Assembly (NCBI GenBank): GCA_032622095.1
Contig: CP136066.1
Location: 168,836,664-168,900,663 of the forward strand
Length of the DNA: 64,000 bases
Reading direction: 5' to 3'
Source: Siphonodentalium dalli
Taxonomy: Eukaryota; Mollusca; Scaphopoda; Gadilida; Siphonodentaliidae
Shown here piece after piece: positions 10,691 to 21,123 of the stretch. The notes beneath the pieces are model-generated. The model made no database searches. It saw only the letters and a list, made by a program, of their open reading frames with translations, and was not told where the DNA came from. Position 1 is the first letter of the stretch. Each line of letters starts with the position of its first letter. Both the position numbers and the translations under genes were made by a program.

Positions 10691-12479
10691 TCTGCGGTAG
10701 GTGCTCCAAATAATGCCAAATTCGTAATACATTGAAATATGTACAAACAATGCTTTGTCGTAAACCATATCTGTATAATGTATTTCCCAAAATGGCCGCC
10801 AAAATGGACAAAATCGAATGCAATTTACATGTTGTGCAAAATTGAAAATATAGTCCTATACGAGTGAACAAACTATCGAATTATGCGAGTATAAGAGAAA
10901 CTTTTGATTAGAGATGTACGAATTATCTCTAATGTATCTCACGAGAGAGCAAGCGAAACCAGGATCTTATGAAACGGTTAATTCTTGACTTTTGTACGCC
11001 CAGAAACGGAAACAAAACTTTGTATTTTCTGTACTGCTTATCTTGAATCGTGTGATATATGTGTAATTAAACAGCTAAATGGGATTTAGTAGAGATGTAT
11101 TGACTATGGGACCTTTTTCTAGAAGCAGAAAAATGTCTACTCCGAGCAGTCTCACGAATGTGACCGATCATAATTTATTTGGTTATCTACAGCATGAAAC
11201 CTTTAAAAATTAACTGATATAAAACGGTATGAAAGATATTCATATAGTACTGGGTAAAATGCGTATATTCTATTGTCCGTGTCTCAAAATAGTAGTCATA
11301 GTTGCCTCAGATCAAGTGATAAAACACGAATATTTCGCTTTTATCACAAGAATGCATGGTGGTATACCATGATCTAAATTTATTAAAACACGAAGGAGTA
11401 CCATAGACTATCGTCAATAAATTCTAAACTTGACCAAAATTGCCTACATACTCTGTGACAAAGACTGTGTTTATACCTGGAAATTATATATGGTTGAATT
11501 CACCAAGGCCACATCTACGCGAAACTTACTACGTTTTCTTCAACCGCATCACCACGTTTACTCCTTCTCCCTAATGTTACACATAGCTGCTGCACACAGA
11601 ACCACACTTGCGTGAATGTTCAACGTTGAAATAACATCTTAAACGGTGATCACTCGATATTTAGCATGATTATGTGGGTGGTAATGGTAAGATATTTTCA
11701 AACAAAAATATAATGAAAACTAATAGTGTGCATTGCGTAGCTGCATATTCCAGTTGTAAAGTTGTGATTGAAGTAATTTGAACACAATTGTCTACTAAGA
11801 ACACGGTTTGTTAGCAGCATGAAAATTAGTCTAACATACAATGTGTGTTGTACCGTCTCTTTGATATGGTGAGACGCGGTGCTAATCTATTGAAGATATG
11901 AGTGTTTCTTTACGGTATAATAAGCATTGCTACACATATGTATTGTTTAATATCACCGGGAGTGTTGACAAATCCGGAAATATAACTAACATTTAGACCG
12001 CTAGAGTATGCACTTAAATTTCGGCGTTACATTCAATAATTAATCATCATGCCGAATGAAACTACCATGAACTGTGAGGCGAAACATTAGTTCGTGTGTT
12101 GCATGTCCGATATTATTATTTTTGGCCCGACAATTGGATGTTGGATAAGCAGAACACCCAAACTTTAAAGACGCAAATCATTGGGGTTTGACTTGCGTTG
12201 CAGTGGCCGATAAATCCTTCAGATGGATCTGTTTAATGATGTGTGTACCTTTAAAGATATTCAACAACCGACTTGTATATTATCAATACATATTTTCACT
12301 CCTATGTGGTTATCCATTATGTTGCTTTCTTTGTTGCATTGCTTGCAGTTGTGGCCATTTTGACAGCCATTTCATGGCCACGATTGTATGATTTTCTGTG
12401 TGTGTCACTCTATTCGCTCCCGTACTATAATTTAACACAAACTGGTATAACGGCGTAATTCCGATGCCACAATATATCG
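10691..12479. other. No gene seen (interior of an inverted-repeat pair)
   Basis: AT-rich DNA between the two inverted copies. No transposase-like frame is visible, so if this is one element it is non-autonomous. The short plus-strand frames around 12188-12458 are cysteine/leucine-rich and not convincing. Confidence 0.4.
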
Positions 12480-12680
12480 TATAATGACTTGTTTCGAGAA
12501 CTGATGTAGTATAGACAACCATGTTGGACGCCATCTTGGATAACAAAGTTTCCCCACAGCGGATTTTTGATATATTGTTCCTGAGGCTTTTCCGCGTCGA
12601 ATGACACCAAAATCAGCTTGTATCCAATTTATTCCAGGTTGACCCCCAAATTCTGTTTCAACGACCACACTTTGGACCAT
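12480..12680 (-). repeat. Inverted-repeat pair, right copy
   Basis: Reverse-complement partner of 10510-10690, with moderate divergence (for example TGACACC..AAATCAGCTTGTATCC on the plus strand). Confidence 0.8.
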
Positions 12681-12681
12681 A

Positions 12682-12906
12682 CAATGAAACACATTTTGTT
12701 TGATAATAGTTTAGTCTTTTTAATCAGAAATGCATTTTTTTTTGTGTATAATATAGTGAGGAAATTACAAAACAGCAATTGTTTTTTTCAATTTTCTCCA
12801 CTTAAAATCCTTCAGCATAAAATGGAATGTGGCTTATTCTGAGAAGTTGATATAGAATGAAACACATTTTGTTTGATAATAGTTTAGTCCTTTTAATCAG
12901 AAATTG
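12682..12906 (+). repeat. Two 50-bp direct repeats about 174 bp apart
   Basis: 12682-12733 and 12856-12906 both read AATGAAACACATTTTGTTTG..ATAATAGTTTAGTC..TTTTAATCAGAAAT. The second copy runs up to the edge of the Tpt1-like exon, so the duplication may mark a rearrangement breakpoint there. Confidence 0.85.
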
Positions 12907-13062
12907 TGTGCGAATCTTCTGCCAAGACGCTACCGATGTGCCGTGTAGAACCTTATCCAACTATGTGTGTGACGAGAACTCAAACAACTCCAGATATGGC
13001 ACTGGAATGGTATGTCCCTGCACCGCTCGGATCTTCCAAGTACCGTCCGCCCGATTGACAAG
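12904..13062 (-). pseudogene. tRNA 2'-phosphotransferase (Tpt1/KptA)-like exon with one stop
   Basis: Tpt1/KptA removes the splice-junction 2'-phosphate from tRNA using NAD+. On the minus strand an acceptor (ATATTTCAG) at 13063 opens a frame that reads TWKIRAVQGHTIPVPYLEL and later LDKVLHGTSVASWQKIRTQ. Both family signatures are present: R-x-x-Q-G-H-[ST] and L-x-H-G-T. A single in-frame TAG at 12961-12963 separates them. The animal protein has about 10 residues between LEL and the HGT segment, which fits. The rest of the gene was not found, so this is a lone exon or exon fragment and probably a pseudogene or captured piece. The sequence stops at the 50-bp direct repeat. Confidence 0.7.
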
Positions 13063-13172
13063 CTGAAATATCTGCTATTATACGAATATATATAGAGAAG
13101 ATGTTTACAAACAATTATAAATTGCTTTCAAGGCAAGGGTCTCCGTTGGGGTAAGAGAACGAAACAGGGGTT

Positions 13173-13292
13173 TAGGTATATTTCGGCGGTTATACGTAAG
13201 ACAAAGAAGACCAAATTAGGGACTATTGTTCGTGATTAATAGTCCCTAAATTGCAGTTATTTTTCTTACATATAAGCCTCGAATAATACCGA
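13173..13292. repeat. 120-bp imperfect foldback
   Basis: GGTATATTTCGGCGGTTATA..GTAAGA..AAATTAGGGACTATT pairs with AATAGTCCCTAAATT..TCTTACATATAAGCCTCG..AATAATACC. The inner 14-15 bp stem (13213-13252) is perfect around GTTCGTGATT. It is a MITE-sized foldback; function is unknown. Confidence 0.65.
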
Positions 13293-13299
13293 TAACTTA

Positions 13300-13660
13300 C
13301 CACTTTAGTATAGGTGGACGGAACCATCTATATACTCATATCGCCTCATGCCGACATCCCAGGCAAAGAGCTTGTATTTCTTTTCAACAAAATACGAAAA
13401 CAATCGCTCCATGTGGGCAATGTCGGAGGGTGCGTACATGCTTCTCAGGTTCACCCATTCCATAAAATGTCTCTAGTTTAAACCGTTTACCCACACAAAG
13501 GCGCACAATATTACTCTTCCACAATGTCTCAGGTTTGACGTCCAAAATGATCTGCTGATTTCGCCAGGCCACTGCGATAACGGCCCTACCGCATCAACTA
13601 TCTCCATCCAAACTTTATATTCTGTTCTATTTTCGTTGTCACTCATAGCTACTACTTTCG
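13300..13660 (-). other. Unrecognised coding-like minus-strand frame
   Basis: From about 13650 the minus strand reads MSDNENRTEYKVWMEIVDAV.. to a stop at 13473. The same frame then reopens with RHFMEWVNLRSMYAP.. and ERLFSYFVEKKYKLFAWDVG.. to a stop near 13308. Composition is coding-like but I recognise no family. It may be the downstream part of the ORF1-like remnant at 13.7-14.1 kb. Confidence 0.3.
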
Positions 13661-13732
13661 GAGAATGAAAAATATCGAGGGACATATAAAAAATAGGGTT
13701 CACGGAGTTCAATTGATGCATGTAATAGTCGC

Positions 13733-14064
13733 TTGCACTTCCCTATAACATGACAATCGATCAAGTGGGGCGTCGTCTAACTCATATGGGGCATCTTTGA
13801 TTGTGACTAATGTAGTTCTATTCTCAACGTCTTTAGGTCTCACAATGATCCCTTATATTATCAAGCCTCTTGGATCAATTCATTGTTGTGTTCAAGAGTA
13901 CTTACAATTATCAAGCATAAATCGTTAGTGATTTGAATAGAACGCACTGGATCGCCGGGTATTATCCTCTCAACACTACGCAAAACATCCGCGCCATTAA
14001 GGCGGCCGAATAGTCCAGTACCGAAACTTGATGTCAGTGGTCTCTTCAGCCTCGATGAAGACAT
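13733..14064 (-). pseudogene. Decayed ORF1/gag-like frame
   Basis: ATG at 14064 opens MSSSRLKRPLTSSFGTGLFG..IQITNDLCLIIVST.. and stops at 13861. Coding continues in another frame: IIVRPKDVENRTTLVTIKDA..ELDDAPLDRLSCYREVQ.., ending near 13733. The V-x-I-x-D-A-P-x-E-L block followed by L..YREV resembles the RNA-binding N-terminal part of retroelement ORF1/gag proteins from invertebrates (from memory). There is at least one frameshift. It lies next to a retropepsin remnant on the same strand. Confidence 0.4.
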
Positions 14065-14224
14065 GTTGATCTAACTGCCGTTAATGGTCGCAGTGTATGT
14101 TCCGCACCAATATAGCTACCCAATGTACGAAATATATTCAGCGACTGTTGGTTTAGTATGCTTAAATCAGTAAATTTGTTTGCTGTTTTCAAAATATGCT
14201 AACATCCGCCATATTAACCAGAAG

Positions 14225-14740
14225 TTAATTGCATTGCAATAAAACTACTGAGTTGGGTGGAATGATTGTAGTATGATTTACAATAACTCTAGATATTTTT
14301 GGACTTTCGGTAACAACTTGTTGTATTTTGAAATCCAAATTTGGCTCTAATTGAAGAACACCTTTGCATACATCAATTTGGGCTTGATGTTTTATCAGAA
14401 ACTCCAAACCTAATAACATTGGGTCTTCAATTGGTCCGACATAAATTTTCTCGCAGAAGTGTTTATCTCCTATTGTTATTTCCACTGGACCTATTAAATG
14501 ACCTTTGAATTTGGAATTCCTGGTGGTTGTATTAATAGAAATTGTTTTAACAATTTGGGGTGTTGTTTTCAAATTCGAGAACGTTTCTTCAGAAATTATA
14601 GTAATATCTGCAACGGTATGTATCTATCACTGCTTCCGTACTATAATTAGATATACCAATGGGTGTTCTAATTGCAGATAATGATTTAATTATATTAATT
14701 GTGAGAATGGTTTCATTCTCTTCTGGTACCAAATAACGTT
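14225..14740 (-). pseudogene. Retropepsin-like aspartic protease remnant (LTR-type retroelement)
   Basis: The minus-strand frame 14572-14225 reads ..KFKGHLIGPVEITIG.. and ..EDPMLLGLEFLIKHQAQIDV.., the flap and C-terminal G-x-x-F-L-x-x-x-x-A-x-I-D blocks of retroelement proteases. Upstream sequence to 14740 supplies the N-terminal strand and the catalytic Asp-Thr, but the active-site triad is broken by a small insertion and frame change near 14620. No reverse transcriptase follows; the frame ends in LLQCN at 14225. It is a dead fragment of a Ty3/Gypsy- or BEL-type element. The clade cannot be fixed from the protease alone. Confidence 0.65.
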
Positions 14741-15084
14741 TATTATCTCAACTTGTTTTCTGCGAATTAATATTGTCGTTTCTCACAAATTTTGGTGAAG
14801 TTTGGTGTTGATAAAACATTTAATGAAAAATGTGTTCATGATATTTTTAAAATCAAATCGACTAACACTTAACCAATCTGGAAAAGATTTTCTGGTCTGG
14901 AGTCTGGAAAGTGGTTGACAACATTTACATGAAATTGGAAGGCCGCGTGTATATGAATTTGTGATATACGTCCATTTTAATCCTTAATTTACTAAAATTT
15001 ATTTCTATTTGTTTTTTATTGTGGGTTTATGTGCTAATTACCGGAATATGATATTCTGGTTTTGGCAATGTTTCTCATAAATTC

Positions 15085-15250
15085 ACTTGACTTATTGGAT
15101 ATTTTGCCATTTATTGACTAGTATTACCTCGATCGATGTCTTCATTGATATGATGTCCTTATCATATTCTGTCTTTAGAGCAGAAAGAGCTTTGATGGTA
15201 ACATCTTTGCTCATGCAAACACATATCGCGTTGAATTGTTTGAACGTCTG
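15085..15250 (-). repeat. Dispersed ~155-bp coding-like repeat, best copy
   Basis: Third copy of the 2.54/6.55-kb block. It is open for 64 codons on the minus strand (15286-15092), with CVCMSKDVTIKALSALKTEY as the core. The other copies are more damaged. Confidence 0.65.
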
Positions 15251-15293
15251 CAAAGAGTAAAATCCAAAATGGACGCTGGCAGCCATGTTTTTT
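15246..15293 (-). repeat. Fragment of the 'AAGATGG..CAGCCATGTTTTT' tandem-core repeat
   Basis: TGCAAAGAGTAAAATCCAAA..ATGG..GCTGGCAGCCATGTTTTTT matches the unit boundary seen repeatedly at 33.4-33.75, 36.07 and 47.5-48.1 kb. Confidence 0.6.
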
Positions 15294-16974
15294 GGGATGT
15301 GCTAAACACTAAACATCTATATATGCATATTGAACATAGAAATAAAATAATTATTTAGTACAGCAACTCATTGTGTTCCCACCCAGAGACTTTGTAATTT
15401 TGAATGCACTCTAAATCACACTGTGTAATCACATAAATGTGGTTCAGTCCCAAATCCAGTTTTCAATAGTTATATGTTCACAGTGTAATTCAATTATTTC
15501 TTCATATGACCAAGTAGACGAGTTATTCAGTCATAGTGACATTGAGAGAAATAGAGCTTAGATCCCATGTTTTATGAGAAAAAGTCTTGCACATAAGCGT
15601 ACCTCTATGACATTTCCATATAAAATATTGAAATAAATGTCAGTATTTTCTTTTATTAGATTATATCATTTTATTGTTGTTTGGCTTAAATCATACTTAC
15701 ACCATACAAAATCAAACATATAAAAGTAGAATTGAGCATTTATTTGTGCATTGAGGTCAGAATTAATTACACAGAGTTATTTGGTATAAAACTGTTGAAT
15801 TGTGTAGGCACGATTAATGCTACACAACAAAACAAGTGACAATAGTGACATTTCTGTCAATACAACTATGACTGAAACCTGGTCTAAGTGATACATCATA
15901 TATGTACTTTATTTGACTCATCACAGACTTTTAAAAAGACTATCTGAGACAGGTAACAGATAATCAGAAATTAATGCTTCTCAGGGCTGCATTATAAATT
16001 TGTGTCAGCGGGAAAAATTTAAACCTATGATAGGAATAAAGTTGTTTTTATTATTATATATAAGATAACATTGATAGACCCATATGCCATATGTTCTAAG
16101 AGCAGCATATTTTATCATATCAATCTTGTTGCACAAAGTGTATCATCTGTCCTTGATCCAAGCATGTAGGAAATGGATGCCTGCTTCAAAGGTGAACTAC
16201 TTTATCTTCTACATACAGGTCAAATTTCCTATAAAAAAAAGAAGTGATACAAAATATATAAGTAATTCAAAATAACAGTCAAAATATAAATTGGTCCACA
16301 TTCAATAAAATAATTTTGTGGTTGGAATGCACATCAAATTCAAAGGCTTGGGTTGAAGGTTTCTATTTTGAAGCATGGCATGAATGGCATGCAATCAGCA
16401 TGAATGGACAAGCAGCCACCGGTGGCGTTTTCCCCCACCTACATGTAGATGGGCAAATTTGGGGATGGGCCTTATCAAAATATGCTAAAAAATAATTTAA
16501 ATCAGTGTTAATATTTGTTTTAGTTTGGGCTTGGTTTTGTTAGATTGAGCAAGGAATTCAATCTTTAAAAAAATATATATATTAAAACAATATATATAAA
16601 TCAAAATGTTTCAATGACCAAATGTGCTTGAAGCGCACAAAGTGGCCACCGCTAAATGAAGGCTCTGTCTAAGATCAAGATGTGTGCGAAGTCCCACAAA
16701 GGGGGCCACTGGTAGCTCCGATGCTGAATATAGGCCCCCAAAGGGGGCCTTTTTCACCTAGTTTAGTATAATGGAAGTAAGTTGCATAAGTGGTGTGGAA
16801 TATGTTAGATAATGGGCTGGTTGACAAACTAATCAGGAATATAGTTAGAAATTATGAAATTGTGTGTATTCTGCACAATGACTTAGGTTTACAGATGATC
16901 AGCAATTTATAAAACATTTTTTGTTCAATTAAAACAGCTTCTGAAAAAGGTTAAACTGTTACTCAATCCAATTA
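15294..16974. other. No gene seen; two small palindromes
   Basis: Unique-looking AT-rich DNA. Short perfect palindromes are GCCACCGGTGGC (16415-16426) and AGGCCCCCAAAGGGGGCCT (16732-16750), within a GC-rich patch in otherwise AT-rich sequence. A short plus-strand frame at 16084-16275 shows no coding evidence. Confidence 0.45.
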
Positions 16975-17545
16975 AACACCCTTAAATTACTATTTCTTTG
17001 GCTTTAGGGGTAAAAAATATTTGATTCGAGTCAAGACACCTACTTTACTTGTATTTAAATTCATGCAGTACTATTTTTCGCACACCTGAGTTTAAACTAA
17101 TTTACCACAGGGAAAACAAGATCGATGATTATGTTAATGAGGTACACACATTACAAAAGGTTGGACACTGAATGGATAACTACCCGTACAGATGTAGGCC
17201 TCAATTTAAATTTGGTCAACCAATATCAGAAATCGAGTAAGGTACCCATCAAAGCTCAGAGTGATCAGATATCAATTTTTGAAGTTTGTTATTTCAATTG
17301 TTTGTGGCCCATAAACATGCCGTCAACCGAATGGTCTCAGTCTAAATTGCAGATGAAGATGGACAACTCTAAAACAAGTAGTAATACGGCCATATTTTGT
17401 GAATACTCAAGTGATAATATGGCAATATTTCGTTGAACAAACAATTTTTGGGAAACTTGATACCATAGTTGACAGTGGTTAGCATTATTTTGTTGCAATT
17501 AATCGATTCTGATAACTAAAGCGTATTTTGAAGAAATGTTGTTGT
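16975..17545 (+). repeat. Dispersed repeat ending in (TTG)n, long copy
   Basis: The two ends match 39605-39935. The left end is TTAAATTAC..ATTTCTTTGGCTTT, ATTCGAGTCAAG. The right end is ATAGTTGACAGTGGTTA, AATTAATCGATTCTGATAAC and GAAGAAATGTTGTTGTTG. The 39.6-kb copy is shorter internally. A 3' TTG microsatellite suggests a retroposon-like tail. Confidence 0.75.
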
Positions 17546-19190
17546 TGTTCTATCTTGATGATATGGGGACCCTCTGATCGGATTGAGTACCTTTGACCCT
17601 TCAAATGTATTGAAATCCATTGTTATGTCTTCTCTTTATAATTGTTCAGATTCTAAACAATATGTGAAATTTTTGATTTTTCATCAGATAGATCCAAAGA
17701 AATTCTTTGTTGAAAATCTCATGCATTTTGCCTCGATTTATTCAAAATGTGTGTTAAGGGGGCTGGGTACAATAGAAAGTCAGTGGATGTATACACTTAA
17801 ACCAGCTTCAACAGGAAAATTCATCAAACTAATATCTGTACAAATGTACAGCTGCCATGGAAATCATATGACCAAATATGACTATTACAATGAAGACCAA
17901 AAAAGTCACAAAATGTTTCGAATTTTGAAAAATATATTTACCTTAAAATAGATGTAAGTAGAATATTGAAATTCTAATAAATAAATGTTTTCTTTTATCT
18001 CACTACCCAGCTGCACTACCATCAAAATATCTCCAATTTCCATAGATATGACCAAGTTCACTTATACATCCAATCAAAACTTACTTCTAGACATATTTTC
18101 AAAATATTTCAATGCCAACTTTCCACCCTGACAGAATGAAATCTGCTGCCATTCCTGATGTGGCATACCAATTTAGTGCTGATGTATTGGAATTCTTTTT
18201 AAGATGAAAGATAACAATGTCTTCTGCATGGAAAGATGTTTATCTGGAATGAAAATAAATAACATTAGAGCAAATTACAATTAAAATGCATTTTTTAATT
18301 ATTAATCATTGAGATATTTATATTTGTTCGAGTTCAGTCAAAAATTGAGAAAAACTGACAAACTAATGACATAACATAGGCAAACAAATCAGGATAAATG
18401 TGATTTTGGCACTGAATTGAAGTATTGTGGCGAAGGCAACTCCCAAAAATTGCTGTAGTTATCAACTCCAATGAAAATAAATCACAGAAAAATCACTGGA
18501 AAATTGATGAATGAAGGGCATATAAGTCAGGCAAAAAAATCCAGACAAACCTGGTTTGCCCACTGATTTGATATTGTGATAAGCCACTTGGTGACAAAAA
18601 AATATTAAAATTGAAATGAAGAGTTACTGATTCATGTTCTGTCCATCTCCTTAACACGTTGACTGCCACTATGAGTTATCTCATATATTTTTTTTGGCAA
18701 TTGTATCCCAGATACATGATTTCGGCAGTTAGTGTGTTAACATACTGGCTTAAGACTTGGAAATTCCCAAGTAATAGAGCGTATTCGACTAGTCATCAAA
18801 TACATCCAAATTAATGTGCTGTGATTTGATTATCCTACAGTAGCATCCAACTTCAAATTTGAAGGGAGACTGATGCAAACTAGAAACAATACAAACAAAT
18901 TTAAAATCATGAGACTGAGCCTTAAAAAGTTATGACTAGAAACAATTCAAACAAATTTAAAATCATGAGACTGAGGCTTTAAAAGTTATGATCTATGAAA
19001 ATGTGTGGCGTCATCAAATTTACCAATTTTGGAAAATAATAAAAGAGAATTCACATGTTTGTTGTGTTGTCATCTCTTTTGTCACATCTTTAAATAGAAG
19101 CATTGCCTAATTGTTTATACACTGATATATGTGAACAATCCCGTAATGAATCAGAACTGACATTGACATTCTTGTCTATGTTCGCTGCAG
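17546..19190. other. No secure gene
   Basis: AT-rich intron-like DNA. The plus-strand frame 17583-17951 (122 codons, TTG start) has no known motif. A weak minus-strand exon candidate follows a good acceptor (TTTTCATTCCAG, 18250), but its frame in phase with the 19.8-kb exon stops after ~15 residues. A 45-bp local duplication around 18885-18990 (AAACAAT..CAAACAAATTTAAAATCATG) is visible. Confidence 0.4.
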
Positions 19191-19194
19191 TTGT

Positions 19195-19755
19195 ATTTAA
19201 AATTAGACTCTCGAACCAGCTAAGTATATGTATGCCATTACAGAGTCTAAAGGATTTCACTGTGTGTCACATTACCGCTCCTATAAATAACTCTGCATGC
19301 AATCCATACAGTGTGACATTACACCACACAAATATGTTTACTATTGAAATATATCTCCTTTCGATTTTGATTTTATATCCCGCTTCAAACTGGTGTTAAC
19401 TGTAGTTTCTTGGGGGAAAAAATATATGTAATTATATTCTCCCTGCTAAATATTATTGGTCAATTTTGGACTCCTCGTCGATGCATTTAGTGTTTAAATA
19501 GTTGTAATCTCTAATTTTGTGAACATTGTGTGAAATTATAAATGTGACATAAAAAATATTGCACTATTGTAGCTATTTGGCGAATCGACCGCTGTATAGA
19601 AATTCCAACAATCACCTGATTGACTGCATCGCTTTACTGATAAGTGTTGTGACTGGCCAACAGTGAAGTTATGCTTGTTGCGGTAATGATAATCCCAGAT
19701 TTTTTCATTAGACTCTGTAATGCAGAGTTTTTTTGAGAGTCTAATTTTAATTAGA
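19195..19755. repeat. Foldback element with compound arms
   Basis: TAAAATTAGACTCTC (from 19197) to ATTACAGAGTCTAA (to 19250) reappears reversed as CATTAGACTCTGTAATG..GAGAGTCTAATTTTA (19706-19751). Each arm also contains TTAGACTCT and its complement AGAGTCTAA at its two edges, so arms can pair with themselves or with each other. It is a MITE-like element of ~560 bp. Confidence 0.7.
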
Positions 19756-19812
19756 ACTGTGTTAGCTGATAAATGTTTATAATGTTTCTAGTTCTCAAAG
19801 ATTACAACTTAC

Positions 19813-19875
19813 CCACTCTATCATTATTTCCTTTTGCTTGTTGGGGTTTTTAGGCCCAGTCTTCTGCCAATCTGC
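19813..19875 (-). CDS. Clean 21-codon internal exon, gene unknown
   Basis: On the minus strand the segment is framed by TATTATTTCAG| and |GTAAGT, both close to consensus. Its 63 nt read without stop as ADWQKTGPKNPNKQKEIMIE plus W, starting and ending in phase 0. Composition is coding-like. I do not recognise the protein, and no further exon can be attached with confidence; the nearby acceptor at 18250 gives a short in-phase tail, which could be the gene's end. Support comes from splice sites only. Confidence 0.5.
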
Positions 19876-20175
19876 CTGAAATAATAAAATCCATTATATT
19901 TATATGAGTGTGTGTCATGTTCAAGGGAAATGTACAAGTATCAATGTACTATCTGTAGCCACATATTTAAATACAATGGTGTTGCTCACTCAGCTTTAGG
20001 CTAAATAATATAATACCTGTGTTTAAATTTACGTGAGTAAACGCTCAACATTATTTCTGCCATTCTGTTCTATGGGGGGGAATTCTTCTGCCTAAATTGT
20101 CAAAATAATGACTGTTGTTTACTATCTTTAACCCATCCATGAGTGTAGCTGCCTGAAATTTTATGAAAACCCTGT

Positions 20176-20281
20176 GCCAGTACATTCTTTTATATATGCC
20201 TGTTTCCCATATAATATGTGCATTTTCTAATATATGTGAGGCTCCCTAAGAGAGACTGGCATATATAACAGAATGCACTGG
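20176..20281. repeat. Hairpin repeat 'CCAGTACATTCTTTTATATATGCC'-type
   Basis: CCAGTACATTCTTTTATATA.. at 20176 pairs with ..TATATAACAGAATGCACTGG near 20281. A related word, CTCGCATATATAAGAGAATG, follows at 20284 and recurs at 24313 (CTCGCATTTATATAAGAGAA). It is a small dispersed repeat. Confidence 0.55.
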
Positions 20282-20414
20282 ACTCGCATATATAAGAGAA
20301 TGCACTAACCCAGGATATTTTTGATGCTGCAACAGCTCAACTCCTGTCATGAAAGGGTTACATCAATGTCTTATTCCAGTCAATACCCTCTAGGTGTCTT
20401 ATTGGGTGAAAGTG

Positions 20415-20790
20415 TGAAAATGGTAGCCCAGTGGTTAGAGTGTCAGACTTGTAATGGTGCTAACGCGCCAGCGTGAGTTTGCACCTGCCGGTGGAATATC
20501 GTCTCTGTAACAGTGGCTTGGTCAGATTAAGCGGTGTGTGTACTATATAGAGCCACACCCTTGGGCAAGTCACTCCAACTGTGATCGCTTCATCGTACCA
20601 AGACGAGAAATAGGGACCTGGTTGTTGGCTAAGTGTAAGCCGCTCCAGTGAAGCGCCTGTAAAATGGCAGCAGGCATAAGACTCGGCATTACTTTAATAG
20701 CTGGGGTAATAATGTGAAGCACTTTGGGCCCATCTGGCATTAGGGATACGCACTATATAAGCACCATAATTATTATTATTAATTAATGAA
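20415..20790 (+). mobile_element. tRNA-derived SINE, copy 2
   Basis: Same family as 2880-3272: A-box-like GGTAGCCCAGTGGTTAGAGT, B-box-like GTGAGTTTGCACCTG, body GTGAAGCGCCTGTAAAATGG and a tail ending ATACGCACTATATAAGCACC with (ATT)n. The two copies differ by scattered substitutions and small indels; for example, this one lacks part of the GTTTCAAATCTCGCG segment. Confidence 0.85.
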
Positions 20791-21123
20791 CCTGGTTCAA
20801 ATGGGAAGGGTTAATTTTATTAATTTTCTGCATAGTTGCAACAATAGTCATGTAGATTTATCTGCTTGTTACCCATTGCGCAGATAATTCATATTGGCTA
20901 GTAGCCATTATTTTAATTTAATAATGATAGCATGTATCTATGGGGTGGTTGTGAAGGGTTATTCGGGTAATATAATTTTCAATATCAATTAATGGGAGGC
21001 CAAATTCATTTTTAATAATTATTTGCACTTAAGCACAAATATTCATGCTTGAGAATAAAAACATTGCACTAAAGCACAAATATTACAGCACAATAATTTG
21101 AGCTTAAGTGCAAATATCTGTGC

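Noticed and set aside
14225-14740. Complete LTR retrotransposon
   Set aside because: Only the protease region is recognisable; no reverse transcriptase, integrase or long terminal repeats were found around it.
17583-17951. 122-codon plus-strand ORF as a gene
   Set aside because: Starts at a non-ATG codon, has low-complexity Lys/Phe/Ile content typical of AT-rich DNA, and no domain or splice evidence.
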